A stretch of DNA of 24,716 nucleotides, from NCBI GenBank assembly GCA_964612995.1, contig CAZTGE010000056.1:1-24716 (forward strand), given 5' to 3'. The notes beneath the pieces were generated by a model. It had not been told where the DNA came from. It saw only the letters and a program-made list of their open reading frames with translations, and searched no databases. This document shows, one piece after another, positions 1 to 8,863 of this stretch; positions within the stretch are counted from its first letter, which is position 1; each line of letters starts with the position of its first letter. Origin of the DNA: SLQH01 sp964612995 (GTDB taxonomy: Bacteria > Planctomycetota > UBA11346). The position numbers were made by a program, and so were the translations under genes.

Positions 1-58
1 AAGGCGCCGTGTGTCAGAGGCGGCATTTTCAAGAGTAGAGCGTCCTGGGTTTCTGGGA
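1..58. other. Trailer end of the CRISPR array, possible degenerate repeat
   Basis: This is the leader-distal side of the array. In the 61-bp register, one more repeat would cover positions -2 to 25. Bases 1-25 match the repeat at 13 of 25 positions, including the central loop CACAC (read on the minus strand), and 26-58 would then be a 33-nt spacer. This could be a decayed terminal repeat, which is common at array ends, but the identity is modest and the element is cut by the window edge. I see no gene here. Confidence 0.3.
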
Positions 59-3000
59 GGTCGATCCCCGCGTGTGCGGGGGAGCCCAGATGTCGATCCA
101 CCGACGTGCAGGCACAGGCGGTCGATCCCCGCGTGTGCGGGGGAGCCCTACCTCCGCGTGCTCTCAGGGTGGCCGTGGCGGGTCGATCCCCGCGTGTGCG
201 GGGGAGCCACCGGCTTTCATGAGGACCTATTGCCGTGTCCAGGTCGATCCCCGCGTGTGCGGGGGAGCCTGCGGTGTCGGTGTCAAAGATGACCACGCCT
301 GAGGTCGATCCCCGCGTGTGCGGGGGAGCCCGATAGAGCTGCGTGGATCTCCTCCTCCGTGGCGGTCGATCCCCGCGTGTGCGGGGGAGCCCTTCAGCCT
401 GCGCACCACCGCGTTCGGTACGCGGGTCGATCCCCGCGTGTGCGGGGGAGCCTCGTACAGCCAGCACACGCCGCCGGTCTGCCCCGGTCGATCCCCGCGT
501 GTGCGGGGGAGCCGGACGTGTGCGCATGACTTTGCTCGTACTGACCGGTCGATCCCCGCGTGTGCGGGGGAGCCCGTATACTGTAGCCATCATCTCTGCC
601 ACAGTGAGGTCGATCCCCGCGTGTGCGGGGGAGCCCAGTAAGCCCTATATATATATACACCTAGAACCGGTCGATCCCCGCGTGTGCGGGGGAGCCCGTG
701 CTCTCAGGGTGGCCGTGGCGCTGTGCGGGGGTCGATCCCCGCGTGTGCGGGGGAGCCCCATCTCGGCCTTGGCGTAGGCTGCGATATAGAGGTCGATCCC
801 CGCGTGTGCGGGGGAGCCTTCCAGCAGAAGTCGCACATCTGCCCTTCACAGGGTCGATCCCCGCGTGTGCGGGGGAGCCGGGCGTTGCCGTACAGCTGGC
901 ACCTGCCATCGGGGTCGATCCCCGCGTGTGCGGGGGAGCCACAGACCTGCATCCTTGAGGTGCTGAATCAGGCGGTCGATCCCCGCGTGTGCGGGGGAGC
1001 CTTGGTCCGCCTTCGCCGTGGCCTTACTATGTAGGGTCGATCCCCGCGTGTGCGGGGGAGCCGAGTTGATTCGACTGCAAACACTGACTGATGAGGGTCG
1101 ATCCCCGCGTGTGCGGGGGAGCCCGCGCACATGACGGGCTTCTGGCGGCATACTCAGGTCGATCCCCGCGTGTGCGGGGGAGCCAGGTCGCCGATGGCTG
1201 ACGAACTCCGCGAAGGAGGTCGATCCCCGCGTGTGCGGGGGAGCCTGAGCAGGAGAAACGCATTGTCTTCGTACCCCAGGTCGATCCCCGCGTGTGCGGG
1301 GGAGCCTGTTGACTGGTACCGCGAGCTCTGCGCTGCGTAGGTCGATCCCCGCGTGTGCGGGGGAGCCGGCAGCGTGGTGGTGCCACAGTGGGCCAGGCCC
1401 GGTCGATCCCCGCGTGTGCGGGGGAGCCAGCTCTAGATCCCGCTCCCCGTATCGCCCTGTAGGTCGATCCCCGCGTGTGCGGGGGAGCCGATATCGCGGC
1501 AGCGCTGAGAATCCCACAGCGGGGTCGATCCCCGCGTGTGCGGGGGAGCCCCTGTAGCAGATCATGCGGTCCCCGTCAGGTCGGGTCGATCCCCGCGTGT
1601 GCGGGGGAGCCCATACCCAGCGGCCCACACCACATACTCAATCAGGTCGATCCCCGCGTGTGCGGGGGAGCCGTCCCACTCCAGTCGCACACATCCGATT
1701 CCTCGGGTCGATCCCCGCGTGTGCGGGGGAGCCGCCAACGCTTCGATCCCTGCTCGCGCAGTAGGAGGTCGATCCCCGCGTGTGCGGGGGAGCCCGGGCT
1801 CACGGGCAGAAGGGCGGCGATTGCTACGGTCGATCCCCGCGTGTGCGGGGGAGCCCGGCGACGACCGCATATGTGGCGTGGTACCGGAGGTCGATCCCCG
1901 CGTGTGCGGGGGAGCCGCCCCCATGGATACGAGCGCAGCGTGTACCAGCGGTCGATCCCCGCGTGTGCGGGGGAGCCAAGATCTACGGGCGCGAGGTGGT
2001 CGACGATCTGGGTCGATCCCCGCGTGTGCGGGGGAGCCGTGGGCGAAGCCTGGGAATTACGACAAGATGCTGGTCGATCCCCGCGTGTGCGGGGGAGCCC
2101 CAGTCGCGCACCTCCTCGTGCACATACCCGCGGGTCGATCCCCGCGTGTGCGGGGGAGCCACGGGTGTCTTCTCCACTGACAGACCTGCATCAGGTCGAT
2201 CCCCGCGTGTGCGGGGGAGCCCGTACACCTGCACCCCCATCTCGACCATTTTGGGGTCGATCCCCGCGTGTGCGGGGGAGCCGCAGCTGAGCGAGGCGCC
2301 AGCGAGCAGCCTCGAGGTCGATCCCCGCGTGTGCGGGGGAGCCAGAGCCTGTTTGTGGTCGGCGGCACTACCATCGGGTCGATCCCCGCGTGTGCGGGGG
2401 AGCCCNNNNNNNNNNNNNNNNNNNNNNNNNNNNNNNNNNNNNNNNNNNNNNNNNNNNNNNNNNNNNNNNNNNNNNNNNNNNNNNNNNNNNNNNNNNNNNN
2501 NNNNNGTTTGTGGTCGGCGGCACTACCATCGGGTCGATCCCCGCGTGTGCGGGGGAGCCCTCCTCGCTATGGCGCGATACGCCACGCTCGGAGGTCGATC
2601 CCCGCGTGTGCGGGGGAGCCCGCACATCTGACTCAGATGACTATGACATGGAGGGTCGATCCCCGCGTGTGCGGGGGAGCCCTGAGCTGGCGGTAGGCAT
2701 CTGGCACTCGACCGGGTCGATCCCCGCGTGTGCGGGGGAGCCACTTCCAGCTTCCGCAGCAGCGCCACCACCAAAGGTCGATCCCCGCGTGTGCGGGGGA
2801 GCCTCAATCGCGACGGCCCAGCGTCCGGCGGTGAGGGGTCGATCCCCGCGTGTGCGGGGGAGCCGCGCCAGTAGCGAGCTGCCGCGACATTGTGCTCGGT
2901 CGATCCCCGCGTGTGCGGGGGAGCCAGATCCACGCAGCTCTATCGCGGCTTGATGGGCGGTCGATCCCCGCGTGTGCGGGGGAGCCAGCCAGCCGCACAG

Positions 3001-4267
3001 TATCCCTCGCGACGCTGCGGGTCGATCCCCGCGTGTGCGGGGGAGCCCTGGACTAATCTGTGCGCGCCCGCCGGAAAGGAGGTCGATCCCCGCGTGTGCG
3101 GGGGAGCCCTATCCGGCGGAACGATCTCCACTCTGACGACGGGTCGATCCCCGCGTGTGCGGGGGAGCCGGTGTCGATGGCGCTATGCATGGTCGATAGT
3201 CCGGTCGATCCCCGCGTGTGCGGGGGAGCCCTGTCGAGCACCGGGATGGTAGGACAGGCGGAGGGTCGATCCCCGCGTGTGCGGGGGAGCCCTGGACGTG
3301 GCCGAAGAGCGGCTGCGCGAGTCCGGTCGATCCCCGCGTGTGCGGGGGAGCCGCACCCGGGCGCCAATCGCCGATCCCCACGAGCGGTCGATCCCCGCGT
3401 GTGCGGGGGAGCCTGAGCGCGCCATCAATCACCGTGCCGGCCAGTAGGTCGATCCCCGCGTGTGCGGGGGAGCCTGGACTCGCCACACCAAGTGCACACG
3501 TGGTCCCGGTCGATCCCCGCGTGTGCGGGGGAGCCATACCGGCAGCGCGGTCATTAAGCCTGACGAGCGGTCGATCCCCGCGTGTGCGGGGGAGCCGTGT
3601 ACACCGCCGCGTAGCGCGGTGCGTCGGGAGGTCGATCCCCGCGTGTGCGGGGGAGCCGCGCGCCCCAGATTAGCGACGCCCAGCGTGGGGGGTCGATCCC
3701 CGCGTGTGCGGGGGAGCCCGGTCGACGTTCCACCCCGGATGACCCGGAATAGGTCGATCCCCGCGTGTGCGGGGGAGCCACAGCGCGGTGGATCAGCACG
3801 ATGTCAGAGCAGGGTCGATCCCCGCGTGTGCGGGGGAGCCGCCGGAATCGTAGTCGTTTGCGCGCAAATAGGCGGTCGATCCCCGCGTGTGCGGGGGAGC
3901 CCGCCGCTCCTGATACCACGGGTTATCGGCCTCGGGTCGATCCCCGCGTGTGCGGGGGAGCCCGGTCTGGCCGCAGTGCATGAGTATCGGGGTGAGGTCG
4001 ATCCCCGCGTGTGCGGGGGAGCCCAGCCTCTGCGGAGACCCAGCGACCTGAGATAAGGTCGATCCCCGCGTGTGCGGGGGAGCCGGTCTGGCTCTGCGCT
4101 GGTATGTGCGGCGGGCGGGTCGATCCCCGCGTGTGCGGGGGAGCCATGCACACGGCACGGATAGCCCTGACGCTTTCGGGTCGATCCCCGCGTGTGCGGG
4201 GGAGCCTCCGAGCAGTCAAGCCTGGATCACTCTGCCGGCGGTCGATCCCCGCGTGTGCGGGGGAGCC
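59..4267 (-). CRISPR. Type I-E CRISPR array, 68 repeats as assembled
   Basis: Identical 28-bp repeats occur every 61 bp with 33-bp spacers. On the minus strand the repeat begins GGCTCCCCCG and ends GGGGATCGACC, and its stem is CCCCGC-ACAC-GCGGGG. This is a typical I-E repeat, with a hairpin for Cas6e and a 3' part that becomes the crRNA 5' handle. There are 39 repeats before the N gap (starts 59 to 2377) and 29 after it (starts 2532 to 4240). The repeat at 2532 with its partial spacer duplicates the one at 2377, so the likely real count is 67 repeats and 66 spacers. Transcription is leftwards, since cas2 and the leader lie on the right; the newest spacers are therefore near 4240. I saw no repeat variants. 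Two spacers (148-180 and 697-729) overlap in sequence. Confidence 0.98.
2406..2505. other. 100-N scaffold gap, probably artificial
   Basis: There are exactly 100 N. The 55 bp left of the gap (2351-2405) are identical to the 55 bp right of it (2506-2560): 26 nt of a spacer, one full repeat and one base of the next spacer. A 55-bp exact overlap at contig ends is what a de Bruijn assembler leaves at k=55. The two contigs probably abut, and the gap should be closed by removing 2406-2560. An unresolved stretch of further repeats cannot be excluded. Confidence 0.85.
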
Positions 4268-4364
4268 TCTATGACATCATGGCAGGGTAATCTCACTTCT
4301 ATGTCGAAACGATACGGTTTCCACTGTTTTGGCTTGTCGAAGATTGCTGTTCGAAGATCGCTGT
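4268..4364 (-). promoter_or_regulatory. CRISPR leader with 14-bp tandem repeat
   Basis: This is the interval between the cas2 stop and the first (newest) repeat, clearly less GC-rich than its surroundings. It should contain the array promoter and the leader sequences used in spacer integration. A tandem direct repeat, TCGAAGATTGCTGT followed by TCGAAGATCGCTGT (13/14 identical), occupies 4337-4364 next to the cas2 stop. I see no good match to the IHF consensus used by the E. coli leader. A weak -10-like CATAGA is present on the minus strand, but I cannot place the promoter with confidence. Confidence 0.7.
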
Positions 4365-4688
4365 TCAGGTCGGGTCAGCCGGTCTGTTGTCCGGACCTGG
4401 CGTGAACACGAGGTGTAGACCGTCCAGGTCATAGAGCGTCTTGGCCGGCAGTCCCAAGGTCCGCACGGCTTGTCCGCCTTGTAGGCCGGGGTCGCGCCAG
4501 GTCATGACGATACTGCCACCGCTGATAGGTCCCCACCAGCCCTGCAGCACCTCCCACACGCGCTCGCGTATACCTTTGGTCATACGCGGACTGGTGTAGA
4601 CGCCCGGTGCGATCTCCAACATACAGCTGGCAAGGAAGCCACGGTAGCGCGTGGCGACGTCACGGGTGACGACGACCGTCATGCTCAT
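4365..4688 (-). CDS. cas2: Type I-E Cas2, spacer integration
   Basis: Cas2 forms the central dimer of the Cas1-Cas2 integrase that inserts new spacers at the leader end. The 107-residue protein has the I-E style start MSMTVVVTRDVATRYRG (beta strand and helix of the ferredoxin-like fold), the conserved GVYTSPRMTKGIRERVW segment and the GSIVMTWRD strand. It is slightly longer than E. coli Cas2 (94 residues) because of a C-terminal tail. The start overlaps the cas1 stop as ATGA, which indicates translational coupling. A second ATG two codons in is an equally possible start. It is the last gene of the operon, next to the leader and array, as usual for I-E loci. Confidence 0.96.
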   Translation of the reverse strand: MSMTVVVTRDVATRYRGFLASCMLEIAPGVYTSPRMTKGIRERVWEVLQGWWGPISGGSIVMTWRDPGLQGGQAVRTLGLPAKTLYDLDGLHLVFTPGPDNRPADPT

Positions 4689-5614
4689 GCGGAATTGGCA
4701 TCCGTGGCGCGGGCGTCGCCCGGGGGTTCGAGCGCCACGGCTTCTGCTTCTGCGTCATCGAGCAACCCTTTGACCGCGTCGATCATGGAGGGAATCAGCT
4801 TATGGGCACGGAAGGCTTTACGGGCTTCCTGGCGGGCGAGGCGCTCGAAGCTCATGTTGGGTTCTTTGCTCGCGCGGCAAACCGTGGCGAAGGCTACCGG
4901 GATGGTGACCTCGGTGCGATACAGGTCGGCGATGTCGAGGACGAATGAGCCGCCGGAGTCTTCGTGCACGAAGCCGAGCTGAGGTATTGCGCCTGCAGCC
5001 GATACAGCGACCCACGCGGCTGCTTCGACGGCAGTCGCGGCGTGGTTGATCGCCTGGTTCGGGGGGTCGGCCATATCCGGATTGGCACGGTCATATTTAC
5101 GGCGATCCCACGGCACACGGTAGGCAGCGGCTATTTGCTTGTAGGCCTCCTTGATGCGCGCGCCTTCTATCCCACGCAGGACGGCGATGTCCTCGTGGGG
5201 CAGCACCTCGTCGAAGCGCAGAGCGTACATCTTGCGTGCCACCAGCACCCGCTTTTGCGGGTCGGCCCACAGGCGCGCCTGGCGGCGGCCGAGCTCGCTG
5301 CGGTCCGGTGCCAGTGGCGGGAAGGTGTAATGGCGCACGCCGCCCTCACCCACGGCCATGACGCCGGTGCCGTGGCGCGCGCACAGGCGCAGAACGTCGT
5401 GCGTGACGGTACAACCGGGGGCGAGCATGAGGACGCTCACCATCTGGAAAGGGATGTCGTAGGTTCCGGCAGGGAGTTCATCCCAGCCGGCGCACTTGGC
5501 GCGCAGCGTGCCGTTATCGACAAAGACCTGCGACCGCCCCAGCCACAGCAGGCCGTGACGGTCGGCGTGCGGCACGCGTGCGCTCTCAAGCCCGAGGCGG
5601 CCTTTCAGCGCCAT
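4685..5614 (-). CDS. cas1: Type I-E Cas1, spacer integrase
   Basis: Cas1 is the catalytic subunit of the spacer integrase. The 309-residue protein (E. coli: 305) keeps the metal-binding residues: E150 in the RGIEGARIKEAY segment, H217 in GFVHEDSGG, and D227/D230 in VLDIADLYR. The N-terminal beta domain is seen in the stretch GLLWLGRSQVFVDNGTL. The Pro/Ala/Asp-rich tail after about residue 290 is probably disordered. The ATG lies one base after the cas6e stop and the gene overlaps cas2 by four bases, so it sits inside the tightly packed cas operon. Confidence 0.98.
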   Translation of the reverse strand: MALKGRLGLESARVPHADRHGLLWLGRSQVFVDNGTLRAKCAGWDELPAGTYDIPFQMVSVLMLAPGCTVTHDVLRLCARHGTGVMAVGEGGVRHYTFPPLAPDRSELGRRQARLWADPQKRVLVARKMYALRFDEVLPHEDIAVLRGIEGARIKEAYKQIAAAYRVPWDRRKYDRANPDMADPPNQAINHAATAVEAAAWVAVSAAGAIPQLGFVHEDSGGSFVLDIADLYRTEVTIPVAFATVCRASKEPNMSFERLARQEARKAFRAHKLIPSMIDAVKGLLDDAEAEAVALEPPGDARATDANSA

Positions 5615-5615
5615 G

Positions 5616-6389
5616 TCACGGGGCCGGCCGCAATAGCATCATGCCGAAGCCGAAGGCTTTGTGCCGGCCCACGCCCTTGGCGAGGAAGGCAGTGAAGGCG
5701 TCGGAGTCGGTGACGGTGAGGGCGCCGGTGAAGGTGACGGCCGGCAGCTCGACCTGCCGCGGCGGCGGCCGTGCCGCGCCGGGCGTGTCGCGCTGCGGTT
5801 TGCGCTGTAGTATCTGCCGTTTGACGCCTTCGATACGGACATCGGTGAAGGTGCAGCCGGCGTCGCCGTTCACGCGCTCCTGCAACCAATCGATGTAGAC
5901 CTGCTCGCGCAAATCGGGTCTGGGCGCAGTGTTGGGCGATCGGGCCAGGTGGTGCTGGTAGGCGTCCACCTCGTCGCCGGGTCCGGCGGTTGTGGCGCCT
6001 TCGATTCCCGGCGGTGGCGGTAGCGATTTGCCGCGCTTGCTGATGCGGCGGCTGGCGACGGTCTGCAAGCGGAAGGCCAAGCGATGCGCGTCGGGCCACG
6101 TCGCGGGCATCGCCCGGGACTCTGCGGGCCGAACCAGCAGGCCATCCGGGTCGTGCACCTGGGTCCCCGCGTTGTCGCTACGGCGATATCCGAGCACTTC
6201 GATGGTGTCGGCTTCCTCGTTCCACGCGAAAGGCTTCGGCCACGTCTCGCCCCAGGCCTCGCGCAGCCAGCAGTGGATGGTGTAGCCCAGGTCCAGCGCA
6301 CGCGTTCCCTGGTTGCGGCGTTGTGCGAGGCTGATGAGGCCACGGGCGCTGAGTTCGCAGCGAACCATGGCGAGGGGGTCAGTAGGCAT
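5616..6389 (-). CDS. cas6e: Cas6e, pre-crRNA endoribonuclease (Cascade)
   Basis: Cas6e cuts the pre-crRNA at the base of each repeat hairpin, then stays bound to the 3' hairpin as a Cascade subunit. The C-terminal glycine-rich motif GVGRHKAFGFGMMLL is the signature of the family. The N-terminal segment with DLGYTIHCWLREAWG contains H39, my candidate for the catalytic histidine. At 257 residues it is longer than E. coli Cas6e (199), with an extra middle region rich in Pro and Arg. I chose the ATG at 6389 because AGAGGAG lies about 9 bases upstream; the frame stays open for another 33 codons. It overlaps the cas5e end by 11 bases. Confidence 0.95.
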   Translation of the reverse strand: MPTDPLAMVRCELSARGLISLAQRRNQGTRALDLGYTIHCWLREAWGETWPKPFAWNEEADTIEVLGYRRSDNAGTQVHDPDGLLVRPAESRAMPATWPDAHRLAFRLQTVASRRISKRGKSLPPPPGIEGATTAGPGDEVDAYQHHLARSPNTAPRPDLREQVYIDWLQERVNGDAGCTFTDVRIEGVKRQILQRKPQRDTPGAARPPPRQVELPAVTFTGALTVTDSDAFTAFLAKGVGRHKAFGFGMMLLRPAP

Positions 6390-7098
6390 GGCATATCTCC
6401 TCTGCCGGGATGCGGTCGTGGCGATAGCGCGTACGGCCGACGTGGAGTTGCGAGGCCCAGTCGCGGGTGTCGCAGACCTCGACGTCACCGTCCGGGTCCG
6501 GCACCCAGCAATTGAGGTGTGACTCCGTGGTTTCTGCGCAGCAGGCGGGTATACGCAGGGCGGTCGCCATATCCGTGGCGTCGATGACGGCTGCGGTCGG
6601 CTCGCCGACGATGGGCACGCTGGGCAGGCAGGGCTTGCGGCCGATGAAGAGTGGTCGTGCGGGCCGGTGCAGGGCGGCGGCGATCGTTTCGAGGATCACG
6701 TCGGCCTCTGGGGGAACGGTGAGGGCAACGGTGAAAGCGCCATCGGCGAGGTAGTCGCGGTAGCGGATGTGCGTGCCGGTGGTGGCCGCGCCTTTGCCGC
6801 GGTCTTCGCGTCGCCCGCGGGTGGTCCACCCCTTGGCGACGAGGAAGTCCTGGCCGAGATCTGCGGTCTGGTAGTCGGTGATGGTGCCGGGTCGGCGATC
6901 GGCCCGCACGCCGTGCTGTAGGTGGTTCTGGAGCCTCTGCAGCTGCGTCGTGTCCCCGTGACGCCACCCGAGCGCGTTGCCGATGAGCCCCGTGAGCAGC
7001 GACCGGCCGGGGAACGGCAGCGTGGGTCCGTTCTGGTCGACCAGCGTTGCACCGAAGCTCATCAACGGCGCCATCAGGCGCATGATCAGATATGGCAT
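6379..7098 (-). CDS. cas5e: Cas5e, crRNA 5'-handle-binding Cascade subunit
   Basis: Cas5e caps the 5' handle of the crRNA and anchors Cas8e in Cascade. The 239-residue protein starts MPYLIMRLMAPLMSFG, the classic first beta strand of Cas5 (compare 'LRLxGPLQSWG'). It then has the family segments FPGRSLLTGLIGNALGW, RYRDYLADGAFTVAL and RPLFIGRKPCLPSVP. The start at 7098 overlaps the cas7e stop (TGATG), so translation is coupled; an in-frame ATG 13 codons upstream lies inside cas7e and is less likely. It is close to the E. coli length (224). Confidence 0.96.
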   Translation of the reverse strand: MPYLIMRLMAPLMSFGATLVDQNGPTLPFPGRSLLTGLIGNALGWRHGDTTQLQRLQNHLQHGVRADRRPGTITDYQTADLGQDFLVAKGWTTRGRREDRGKGAATTGTHIRYRDYLADGAFTVALTVPPEADVILETIAAALHRPARPLFIGRKPCLPSVPIVGEPTAAVIDATDMATALRIPACCAETTESHLNCWVPDPDGDVEVCDTRDWASQLHVGRTRYRHDRIPAEEICHAY

Positions 7099-8306
7099 CA
7101 CACACCCTCCGCCTGGCGAACGGCTTCGGAGGCCCAACGGGCGAGATCGGCCAGGGGCACTGCGCCGTCGATGCCGAGGGTGCAGCAGAGGTCTGCAGGC
7201 GCGTCCAAGGCGCTGAGGGCGCGGTTGCCGGCATTGCCGTACATGGTGTCGTAGCGCTTGCAGTGGCCGGCGAGCTTGGCGGCCGCTTCGGCGCCCATGC
7301 CCTGCTTGCCGGCCGTGACCTGTGCCATGAAGGCGTTCGCGAGGCTGCGCGGTTGGGCGTCGCCGGCTTCGGCGAACACGAGTTCGGCGTAGGCGTAGGG
7401 CGCGGTGCTGCCCAGCTTGGCGCCGGGGGAGACCGTGGCCATGAGCCAGGCGAGTTCGCCCACGACGGCGGCGGCGAGTTCGGTGTCCCCGGAGAGGTTC
7501 TCGATCAGCTTGGGCACATCGACCACGACGTAGCCGTAGTAGAGGCCAGTATTTACTTCCGTGGTGCCGATGTGGCCGCTGCCCAGTTCGCCGCTGGCGC
7601 TCACCAGGTCATCGACGGCGCTGAAGAACTCGCTCTCGCTGGCTTCGGCGTGCACGGTGAAGGCGTGGGCCACGTGGATGGCGGCGTCGCAGCGCGCGAG
7701 GTTGTCGCTGGTGACCATGCGGCCGAAGAGGGCGGCGGAGAGCCCTGCACCCTTGGCGAGGGCCTGCATGTTGGCCTTGCCTTCGCGGCCGAAATGATCC
7801 TTCACGGACTTTGCGAGTTTCTTGGCGTCTTGTTCGCTGCCGACTTCCTCGCAGATGGCCCGCGCCTCCGCCAAGATGTAGTCGAGTTCGGGTTTGCCGA
7901 GGACGGTGATCTGATCGGTCTTCACCGCCGGGTCCTGTGGCTCCGCGTCGTCACCCTTCTTGCCGGCCTTGGCTTTGGCGCGTTCGGCGTTGAAGCCCAG
8001 GATCTCTTTGACGATCTGCACGGTGACTTCACGGGCCGTTTCGGCGGGGATGCCGGCAGCGATCAGCGGCTTGGCCACGTGTTCCTCGAAGGTGAGGCGG
8101 CTGCGGACGGTGGCTGGGGCGTCGAGTTTGTCGAGGGCGTGCTCACCGTCGAAGGTGCGCCAATGACGCTTGAGGCACTGTGACGAGATTCGCGTGCGCG
8201 GCACCCCGCCGAAGGGGATGCGCTTGGCGAAGCCAGCGTCGTCGCGGTTGAGCAGGCTGGTCGCGTAGGGGGTGAGGGTGTGGAACTGGATGAAGCGGGT
8301 GGGCAT
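7098..8306 (-). CDS. cas7e: Cas7e, Cascade backbone subunit
   Basis: Six copies of Cas7e form the crRNA-binding backbone of type I-E Cascade; their thumbs flip out every sixth base of the guide. The 402-residue protein (E. coli: 363) starts MPTRFIQFHTLTPYATSLLN and contains the conserved RISSQCLKRHWR segment of the RRM-like fold, and GTTEVNTGLYYGYVVVD later. A Lys/Ala/Asp-rich insertion around residues 130-155 explains part of the extra length. The start at 8306 follows AAGGAC with good spacing; longer starts would overlap cse2. The 29-bp gap to cse2 is the widest inside the operon, which may allow separate translation for the higher stoichiometry. Confidence 0.97.
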   Translation of the reverse strand: MPTRFIQFHTLTPYATSLLNRDDAGFAKRIPFGGVPRTRISSQCLKRHWRTFDGEHALDKLDAPATVRSRLTFEEHVAKPLIAAGIPAETAREVTVQIVKEILGFNAERAKAKAGKKGDDAEPQDPAVKTDQITVLGKPELDYILAEARAICEEVGSEQDAKKLAKSVKDHFGREGKANMQALAKGAGLSAALFGRMVTSDNLARCDAAIHVAHAFTVHAEASESEFFSAVDDLVSASGELGSGHIGTTEVNTGLYYGYVVVDVPKLIENLSGDTELAAAVVGELAWLMATVSPGAKLGSTAPYAYAELVFAEAGDAQPRSLANAFMAQVTAGKQGMGAEAAAKLAGHCKRYDTMYGNAGNRALSALDAPADLCCTLGIDGAVPLADLARWASEAVRQAEGV

Positions 8307-8335
8307 GATGGTGTCCTTGTGCGTGTAGTTGCGGT

Positions 8336-8863
8336 TCAGGATTTGGCGTTCTGGTGACGGCGTGCGAAGAAGTCGCGGGCCAGTTGGCGACGTTCGCGCT
8401 CGGCGCGTTGGTCGTCGGCCATGACGAGGCGGTACAGCGAGAACAGGTCGCAGCCTGCGCTCTTGCCGTCGAGGAAGCGTACGGCGCGGTCGAGGTCGCG
8501 TAGGAAGTCGATGCCCGACGACGCCAGCAGCCGTTCCAGGCGCAGGTCGGCGAATCCGGCATCGGCGAGGGCGTGCCCGACGGACGTGCCTTTGATGTGA
8601 GCCAAGCGGCAGGCGGCGCCGAGGATGACGGTCCACCGGCGTTCAGCTTCGTCGCGCTCGTCGCCGTGGTCGGGCATGAAGCGGCCTTCGCCGCGCAGGT
8701 GGGCGAGGAAGCGGAAGAGGGCCGAACCGGCGCATTGATCGGGTCGGGCGCGACGTAGGGCGGCCTGATCGCCGCGGGTGAGCCAGCCGCGATCCGGGTG
8801 CAGCGCCTTGAGTGCAATGACGACCGGATGGTCGGGTTCGGTTGCGGTAGTGTCGTCGGTCAT
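8336..8863 (-). CDS. cse2: Cse2 (Cas11e), Cascade small subunit
   Basis: Cse2 is the small subunit, present as a dimer along the Cascade belly, where it helps hold the displaced DNA strand. The 175-residue protein (E. coli: 160) is rich in Arg and Leu and mostly helical. Its family-like segments are RRARPDQCAGSALFRFLAHL in the N-terminal half and LRLERLLASSGIDFLRDLDRAVRFL in the C-terminal half. The start overlaps the cas8e stop as ATGA. Position between cas8e and cas7e matches the standard I-E order and supports the call, as the sequence family is weakly conserved. Confidence 0.94.
   Translation of the reverse strand: MTDDTTATEPDHPVVIALKALHPDRGWLTRGDQAALRRARPDQCAGSALFRFLAHLRGEGRFMPDHGDERDEAERRWTVILGAACRLAHIKGTSVGHALADAGFADLRLERLLASSGIDFLRDLDRAVRFLDGKSAGCDLFSLYRLVMADDQRAERERRQLARDFFARRHQNAKS

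Noticed and set aside
11..4274. Many long open frames across the CRISPR array on both strands
   Set aside because: They are translations of the repeat itself (recurring SIPACAGEP, DPRVCGGA, RSPRVRGS and the reverse-strand equivalents) every 61 bp. They have no start context and are not genes.
4268..4364. IHF site in the leader
   Set aside because: I found no acceptable match to the IHF consensus on either strand.
7092..8183. Long plus-strand frame opposite cas7e, and similar long antisense frames over cas3, cas8e and the heparinase gene
   Set aside because: They are antisense shadows common in high-GC DNA; the opposite strand carries clear conserved families.
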